Assembly: GCF_021869535.1 (NCBI RefSeq)
Contig: NW_026262668.1
Coordinates: 10,648,348 to 10,712,347 of the forward strand
Length of the DNA stretch: 64,000 bases
DNA from: Mytilus californianus
Taxonomy: Eukaryota > Mollusca > Bivalvia > Mytilida > Mytilidae
Direction of reading: 5' to 3'
The position numbers and the translations under genes were made by a program. The stretch's first letter is position 1. Each line of letters starts with the position of its first letter. Below are positions 57,000 through 64,000 of the stretch, in pieces. Under the pieces are notes generated by a model. The model saw only the letters and a list, made by a program, of their open reading frames with translations. It did not search any database and had not been told where the DNA came from.

Positions 57000-57309
57000 A
57001 GTATACGCTTAATTCGATTTTACTTTGATTTCGGTTTGCAAAAGATTTAAACAGTTTATACAATGACAACTTTGTTAGCCACTTCCCAAGTATAAATCTT
57101 TTACATTTGAATTTGATAAACCACCTGCTCAAATTTGTCAAATTTGAGACTGTTAAAGGCTAGTCCCCACTTTCCTGTGAATGTAGAAATGCTGCATCGT
57201 GCTAAGTTTAAAGTTATTACTTGCTGTTACAATCTCGTGTTTATGAAAATGAAAGAACATTGAATAACATTGGTGTTGTTTGACATGGAAAATGGGCATA
57301 TTAGGATTA

Positions 57310-57990
57310 GAATTATTAGATCTTTAGTTGACCTGGCCAAAATGATAGCTTTTGCCATCACTTGGTATCCGTTGTAAACTTTACATAGATGTTCCTTAAT
57401 ATGGTATCTAGTTTTAAAAATGTATCCAGGGATTTGACCCATCAACACACATGACCGCTGTTGCTAAAAATAGAACATGTTGGTAAAATTAAAGCAGTTA
57501 GAGAGGTAATGGGTAAAATGATGAGCAGGCGAAGGTCTATCTTTATAATTTTAATATAAAATACAATTCATTTTAGAGTTATTGGATCTGAAATGTCATT
57601 ATTTTGAAAATTTCGAAGTTTTGGTTAATTTATTGAAAACTGTAATGGATAGATAGAAATTCCAAGCCGTAAAAAAATGACAGAACAATAAGCTCTACAA
57701 ATAAGTCACATGGACGAAATCATCAATTGACCCCTTATATGGGCTAAAGCCCTGGAAAGACGATTGTTTTTAATCTATGGTTTGCATTTTTAACTCACCT
57801 AGCCCAAATGTCAGTGGGAGCTTTTCTTATCACTTGGAGTCTGCCGTCGTCCGGTAAAATTTACGAAAATCTCATCTAAAGCTATTGGTCCAATTGGAAC
57901 TAAACGTGGACACACACATTATTTGGATATCTAGTTTAAAATGTGTCCGATGATCCCGCATGCCAACTAACAATGGTGGACATAGCTGTT
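57310..57990 (+). repeat. Degenerate AGCTCACC-head family sequence
   Basis: Body words of the 36204-38009 element are recognisable (AAATAAGTCACATGGACGAA, TCAATTGACCCCTTATATGG, TGTTGCTAAAAATAGAACAT). A separate head at about 57791 (AACTCACCTAGCCCAAATGT, GTGGGAGCTTTTCTTATCAC, CCGTCGTCCGG) starts another partial copy. Confidence 0.5.
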
Positions 57991-57994
57991 AACT

Positions 57995-58320
57995 TCTGCT
58001 TCATTTGGTCTCTGGTGGAGAGTTGTCTGGTTGGCAATCATACAACATCTTATTTTATATTAACCTTCATAGAAAGACTCAAAGAGTTCTGATAGAAATT
58101 AACGCTACATAGAAATAGTTTTGATAGAATGCTGTTAGTGCAAATAACATTTTAGATTTAATTGAGATATAACGTATAGGAAAACATGTTTCTTTTGTCG
58201 TAATTCGTTAGAAATTCTTACATCAAGCTATAACAAATCTACTAATAACGTTAAACTTGGTCTATGGTGGAGAGTTGTCTCATTAGCAATCATACCACAT
58301 CTTCTTAATTTTATATTGGT
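57995..58320 (-). repeat. Two inverted S2 fragments
   Basis: TGGTCTCTGGTGGAGAGTTG..TTGGCAATCATACAACATCT at 58010 and TGGTCTATGGTGGAGAGTTG..TAGCAATCATACCACATCTT at 58258 are reverse-complement copies of the S2 core. Confidence 0.55.
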
Positions 58321-59604
58321 TAGAGTAAGTTGAGGTAGATAAGGGAGACGAGTTTATTTTGGCACATGAATTCAAAAAAGAAGAAATGTATTGTATATAA
58401 ATCGAACAAAAACCATCCTTCAGGTGTACACAGAATTCTAAAAAAAACAACTAAAAAAAGTTGGTCTGACGTCCCGAGGCTCCAGCAACAAAAATGCCAT
58501 ATGATGACGCCAGTGCCTTCACGGACTATCAATATTTGGAGTTTTGAATTTTGTCTATAAATATTTGTGTTAGTCTTCAAACTTCATTTATTTAAAGATA
58601 CACTGGAAAATAGCCTTTATTCTATGCCTTGTCATTAATATTAGGACATGAGCTACTGCCTTACCCCCTTTTTCCGTACAAAAAAGCTTTTGTTATTAAC
58701 CTATTTCTATCTGTACAATGTGTGGTGAGTTTTACTACTAAAAAGGAAATTGTAACGACACAATAAGGTTTGATAATCATGATTTATTAGAATACCTTTC
58801 AGTCTTTATATATATAGGAAATGTGTCTTTTGTCAAAAGTATAAAGCCGAGGCAAATAAAATTTGACCGAACATTGCTTTTCCATGACTTTCCAAGAACC
58901 TTTACGTATGCATCACTATTTACATAATTGATGGTAAATTAATTTAATAAAAACTTCACCATAGGTTGTAAACACTAGTCAATAGAACCTTACTATTTGT
59001 CGGTTAAGTGTCGGGGTTAGAACATTTACTTAAACGGTGGTTTCTTAGATTGGTGATGTCTTAGGGTTAGATAGGAGTCAAAAACCAATCCGCTATTTTG
59101 TGATTCCTAATCACTTATTAAAACTTATCAAAGTACATTATAGGAGTTTATCAACGTATATCATAAGAGTAACTAGACGGATGTCGCATGTGAAGCAGGA
59201 TCTGTTTACCCCCCTTTTTTGAGCACTTGATACCACCTCCGGTTTTTGCTGAAGTTCGTGTTGGTCAGTCTTCAGTTTTCTATATTGTGTTTTGTGTACT
59301 GTTGTTTTTCTTTTGGTCGTTTTTCGTTTTTGCCATAGCATTGTCGGGTTTATTTTCAATTTATCCTTTGGTATCTTTTGCCTCTCTAATATTTGTGGTT
59401 GACAATTTTAAACTTGAAGCAGACAATACTATAGTAGGTTCCTTATTTGAATAGTGGTAACCTTGTGGTGTTCTGTTGAAGTTTTTAAGTTTATTTGATG
59501 AGTAAACATGTTCATCTATACAATCTCATCTTCAGTTGTAGTTTGTATGAACGTACTAGAATACTTATATGATTACTCGATTTTAAGTATCTCAGTATAA
59601 TACG
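58321..59604. other. Non-coding interval
   Basis: The 75-codon frame at 59227-59454 is hydrophobic because it crosses T-rich sequence (CTTTTGGTCGTTTTTCGTTT) that resembles common dispersed mussel-type repeat DNA. It is not called as a gene. Confidence 0.4.
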
Positions 59605-59810
59605 TTAGTAAACCTATGACAACACTGGTAGAAGCTTTGTTATCTGGAACATACACATTTACTTAAGTCAACCAATGACAACACTGGTGGTAGCTTTGTT
59701 ATCCGACTTAAGTCATCCAATGACAATGCTGGTGGTAGCTTTGTAATCCGACATAAGCTAACCAATGACAACGATGGTGGTAGCTTTGTCATCCGAAAGA
59801 AAACAACATG
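59605..59810. repeat. 59-bp minisatellite, left part
   Basis: Units of AACCAATGACAACACTGGTG, GTAGCTTTGTCATCCG and a variable ACATAAGTC linker. The array is split by the LINE and resumes at 62612. Confidence 0.85.
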
Positions 59811-62307
59811 TTAGAGGTAGAATTTCCAAAATCTAAACCTTTCTTCATTTGTACTGTTTATAGACCACCAAATTCCCCTCAGTCCTGGATAGATCTTTTT
59901 GAGGAGGAATTTAATGCAGCTCTTTCAGAAAACAAAGAGATCATTTTAATGGGGGACTTTAATATTGACTTGATAAAAATTGAAAATAAAAAATGGATGA
60001 ATTTCATAAACCATTTTAATCTTCAACAACAAATTTGCACTGCAACACGTATTTGTGACAAATCAGAAACTCTTATTGGTCATATTTACACTACTAATCC
60101 TGAAAATATTGCTCATTGTCATGTTCCTTCATATGCTTTAAGTGACCACTACCCTGTATGCTTAAATAGAAAAATCAATATAAAGGTAAAGAAAGAAAAT
60201 CATATTGAAATAAAGTATAGGTGTTTCAAAAACTTTAATGAAGATGCCTTTTGTGCAGACTTACATCAAACCCCTTTTCATATTGTTGAAATGGAAGAAG
60301 ATATTGATATTTCTGTCGACAAATGGTATGAACTTTTTAATCAAGTTATTAACAAGCACGCACCAATGAAAACTAAAAGAGTAAAAACATTTAAACAAGC
60401 CGAATGGTTCAATGAAGAAATTAAAAATTCCATTCAATACAGAAATATGTATCATTCAAAAAAAGATTGGTTAAACTTTAAAAAGTGGCGTAATAAAACA
60501 ACGTCGTTAATATTTAATGCAAAAAAAGGAATATTATCAAAACGCTATATCTAGTTCCAAAATAGTAAAGAACTTTGGAATCACATTAAAGAGTTAAATC
60601 CAAAAATGGATAATATTTTTCCACCTAAAATGCAGTATGAAAATCAAACTGTTTATAACTCCCAAGATATTGTTAATACACTAAATGTTCATTTTTCTTC
60701 CGTAGCTGAAAAACTTATTGGAAATAATACTTCAGAAATGAATTTTTCTAAGCTACAAATTTTTACTAGTAAAAATTTTAAGGAAACTGAAAATTTGAAA
60801 TTAAAACTCATTTCTGTTGGAGAGGTGTGTTCACAACTAAAACACCTTAATATTAATAAATCCGCAGGTTTAGATGGAATTGGTCCCACATTTTTAAAGC
60901 TAAGTGCAGAGATAATATCGCCATCACTAACTTTTCAAATAAACAAAAGTATAACGTCGAATCGTTTTCCGCAAAAATTAAAACTTGCAAGAGTAACTGC
61001 TATACATAAAGGAGGACCAACAGATATTCCCTCCAATTATCGTCCAATTTCTATTTTAAATACCATATCTAAAATTTTTGAGAGACATGTATGTACACAG
61101 TTATATGCATTCTTAAATAATAAAAAATTGTTACATATCGCTCAGTCAGGTTTCAGGCAAGGTCATTCATGTCAAACAGCGCTGACTAAACTAATTGATG
61201 AATGGTTAAAATATTTAGACAATGGAGAAATAGTTGGTACTGTGTTTTTAGATTTCAGTAAGGCTTTTGACCTTATTAACCATGCCATACTTTTAGAAAA
61301 GTTAAAATTTTATCATGTCGGAGAACATACGATAGATTGGATAAAGTCATATTTGTCTGAGAGACAACAAGAAGTTCAATACGCTAATATTAAATCTGAT
61401 AAATCGTATGTAAAATATGGAGTGCCTCAAGGTTCTATTTTAGGTCCTCTGTTATTTTTAATTTATATAAATGATTTACCACTTCATGTTAAACAATCCG
61501 ACATGGATTTATATGCTGATGATTCAACATTGCATTTTCATAATAAAAACATTGAAAAAATAAACAGCATATTGCAAAATGATTTAAATGCTATACAATC
61601 TTGGTGTAACAATAACAGTATGAAAATTAATGCAGAAAAAAACAAAGTGTATGAAATTGGGTTCAAAACAAAAACTTACACTACTATCAGAATTATGTAT
61701 TACCGTCAATGAAACATGTATTGAAAATGTCAATTCTTTCAAATTACTTGGAATTGACATTGATGAAAATTTAAGCTGGGAAGATCATGTTGATCGTATA
61801 TGCAAGATTATTTCATCTAAAATATCACTTTTGTTTAAAATTAAAGTATATTTGCCTATACACACAAGACAACTATTTTATAATGCATATATTCTACCAT
61901 ATATAGACTATTGTAGTTCAGTTTGGGGAAATTTATTACACAAAGATTCAGAAAGAATCATAAAACTTCAAAAAAGAGTAGTAAGAATTATACTTGAATG
62001 CGATATTTCTGTTCCATCTAATTTTATGTTTTCATCTTTAAAATAGCTATCTTTTACAAAAAGAATAAAATACCAACAATCAATTCTAATGTATAAAATT
62101 GTAAATGGACTAACACCTGATTACTTAGCAATGCTAAATATTAATGATGTGCAACACCACAACTTACGACCTGTCTCTAATAATGATCTATTTGTTCCAA
62201 GACCAAATACAAATTTTTATAAAAAATCTTTTCATTATTCTGCAATAAAGGTATGGAATAATTTACTACTCAGAATAAAAAAATTGTCGAAATGTGGAAT
62301 TATTTAA
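59808..62307 (+). pseudogene. Broken LINE endonuclease / reverse transcriptase ORF
   Basis: The order is as in ORF2 of non-LTR elements. The C-terminal half of an AP-type endonuclease comes first (CTVYRPPNSP, MGDFNIDL near 59950, SDHYPV near 60140). Reverse transcriptase follows (SAGLDGIGPTFLK, NYRPISIL, FLDFSKAFDLINH, GVPQGSILGPLLF, YADD at 61511-61522). A C-terminal region has YNAYILPYIDYCSSVWGN and MYKIVNGLTPDYL. Breaks: an in-frame TAG at 60552, a frameshift in or near the seven-A run at 61636-61642, and an in-frame TAG at 62044. The first ATG (59808) is contributed by the target minisatellite, not by the element. The catalytic N-terminal part of the endonuclease is missing, so the copy is dead. 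Confidence 0.85.
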
Positions 62308-62603
62308 GAAACATTGTTATAATCATTTTCTTGAGAATTCTATGCAAGTCGAAAAATTTGTTTTCTTTCTTTTGTTGTAAGAATAAGAAAATGTAATCAA
62401 AACTTTACTAATTATTGCCATTTATTGCCATTTGTATGTTTGAATGATTGAATTGTGTATATACTAGTAATATATATTGTATTTTAATGTATGAATGTAT
62501 GAATGTTAACTGTAAACATGTATTTTGTTTGAGGACCTCAATGAAAATTAGACTACTTCTAATTGAGTTACCCTCTTTAAATAAAGAATTTATTATTATT
62601 ATA
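59811..62603 (+). mobile_element. 5'-truncated non-LTR retrotransposon (LINE) inserted in a minisatellite
   Basis: It begins inside the endonuclease domain and ends with TTACCCTCTTTAAATAAAGA, ATTTATTATT and an ATT-rich run. The minisatellite flanks both sides. The bases ATGT occur at both junctions (59808-59811 and about 62608), consistent with a short target-site duplication. The clade is probably in the CR1/L2/jockey-like group by motif style; this is not certain. Confidence 0.85.
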
Positions 62604-62611
62604 TATTATGT

Positions 62612-63290
62612 ACATAAGTCAACCAATGGCAACTATTGTGGTAGCTTTGTCATCCGGAACGAACACGTGTACGTAAGTCAACCAATGACAACACTGGTGG
62701 TAGCTTTGTCATCCGGAAAAATACATGTACTTAAAACAACAAATGACAACACGGGTGGTAGTTTTGTTATTTGACATAAGTCAACCAATGACAACGCTGG
62801 TGGTAGCTTTGTAATGTGACATAAGTTAACCAATGACAACGAACGTGGTACTTTGTCATCCGGAACAAACACATGTACATAAGTCAACCAGTGACACAAT
62901 TGGTGGTGGCTTTGTCATCCAGGAAAAAAACCCAGATGTACTTAAGTCAGCCAATAAGAACACTGGTGGTAGCTTTGTCATCCCAAACAAACTCATGTAC
63001 TTACATCAACCAATGACAACACTGGTGGTAGCTTTGTCATCCCAAACAAACTCATGTACTTACATCAACCAATGACAACACTGGTGGTAGCTTTGTCATC
63101 CCAAACAAATTCATGTACTTACATCAACCAATGACAACACTGGTGGAAGTTTTGTTATCCGGAACAAACACGTGTACTTAAACGAAACAATGACAACACT
63201 GGTAGTAGTTTTGAGATCCGGAACAAACACATGTACTTAAGTCAACCAATGATAACACTGGTGGTAGCTTTGTCATCCGAAACAAATTCA
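62612..63290. repeat. 59-bp minisatellite, right part
   Basis: ACTGGTGGTA recurs at 62962, 63021 and 63080 (59-bp steps). The three units around 62990-63130 are nearly identical; outer units are more diverged and contain CATCCGGAA variants. Frames open on both strands are repeat artefacts. Confidence 0.9.
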
Positions 63291-63924
63291 TAACACTTTC
63301 CTTAGTATTTTATTTGTATAACAGTCTTATAATCAAAGGGTTATATATGACAATCAACGTGATTCATGAGTTCTTGCCGACGAAAATTTCGAACACAACT
63401 GGCATATTATATTTTGTTGTTATATAAACAAAAATATGAGGACAATATATCCTAGGAGATACTAGTAGTACAAAAGTGGTGGTTTCTCACGGAGTTCAAG
63501 GGGGAGCTGAACTTTGAATTATGTTAATCAACACTAAACGAGGAATCTTTGTAATTAAAAGGTTTTTCCACAACAATTTCATAACGTTTGAAAAGCTCTG
63601 GCCCGGTAATTTCAGAGGAGAAAATATGAATATTAAACAACTACTCAGAAGTAGGTAGGATTTTATAAAAAGAGCTTCCAAATATTATTCCTGCAAAATT
63701 TGGTTCACAATTGCCATGCAGTTTCAGATATGAAATAAATGTAACAAACATATATCAGTATTTAAAACACACATTTCTGGAATAAGTATCGTCAGGTACT
63801 CTTGGCATGACCAAAACATGTGAAGCCAACAAGTTGGTATCATCATTAAAACCAAAACTGCCAAAAACATCAAAATCTGTATTCAATCATCTTCGCCTGA
63901 AAAAGTTGCAACCTGAGTTTAATA
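63291..63924. other. Non-coding, nothing recognised
   Basis: AT-rich with no credible frame. Confidence 0.4.
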
Positions 63925-64000
63925 TGAAAATAAGAAGATGTGGTATGATTGCCAATGAGACAACCCTACACAAGAGACAGAAAGACACAGAAATTAACAA
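63925..64000 (+). repeat. Dispersed short repeat S2, cut by window edge
   Basis: AAGAAGATGTGGTATGATTG, CCAATGAGACAACCCTACAC, AAGAGACAGAAAGACACAGA matches the S2 core. Confidence 0.6.

Noticed and set aside
59227-59454. 75-codon hydrophobic ORF resembling a membrane protein
   Set aside because: Hydrophobicity comes from T-rich dispersed-repeat-like DNA; no start context or family.

Overview
The window is animal nuclear DNA, most likely from a bivalve mollusc and plausibly a mussel. It is AT-rich, its exons are small and separated by kilobase introns, and it is dense in interspersed repeats and minisatellites. SINE 3' tails with the (CAATCAAT)n ending point the same way, as does a small heat shock protein with two alpha-crystallin domains. 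The taxonomic call is inference from sequence style; no database search was possible. No tRNA, rRNA, operon or CRISPR array was seen.

Genes. (1) A minus-strand gene: a short first coding exon (5363-5390) joins in phase to a 1.3 kb exon (3824-5117). It encodes a lysine/serine-rich, probably disordered protein with a CxxC near its N terminus, and it continues beyond a good donor to exons I could not find. (2) A large plus-strand gene of unknown function ('gene A'), roughly 8.2-42.9 kb. Exon 8874-9808 and exon 22318-22426 join in frame. Three downstream acceptors (30475, 33792, 42154) are all phase 0, so three alternative C-termini are possible. A frame-neutral 18-nt microexon (17055-17072) and a phase-compatible alternative first exon (25247-25333) are candidates. 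(3) A two-exon plus-strand small heat shock protein gene (53101-55464) with a TATA box and 20-bp-spaced heat-shock-element half-site pairs upstream. (4) Weaker coding traces: 7355-8116 (+), a broken minus-strand relic at 50280-50700, and orphan ORFs at 50778 and 51463.

Repeats fill much of the rest. The most striking pattern is a group of at least nine otherwise dissimilar interspersed elements that share one architecture. Each has a T-tract, a short head hairpin, often a CGTCCGTCGTC-like segment, a body of tandem 160-500 bp units, and a tail that restates one arm of the head hairpin, usually followed by a second hairpin. One copy (36204-38009) sits inside one arm of a long inverted repeat, so the other arm acts as an empty site and fixes the element's ends. 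The best working hypothesis is non-autonomous Helitron/Helentron-like elements. There is also a 5'-truncated, broken non-LTR retrotransposon (59811-62603) inside a 59-bp minisatellite, plus minisatellites with 19, 24, 54, 59, 90 and 440 bp periods.

Layout: 1-2.5 kb repeat elements; 3.8-5.4 kb minus-strand gene; 7-43 kb gene A with repeat-laden introns; 43-50 kb repeats and minisatellites; 50-52 kb coding relics; 52.8-55.5 kb small heat shock gene; 56-64 kb repeats, LINE and minisatellite. Distances to the left and right window edges are unresolved.
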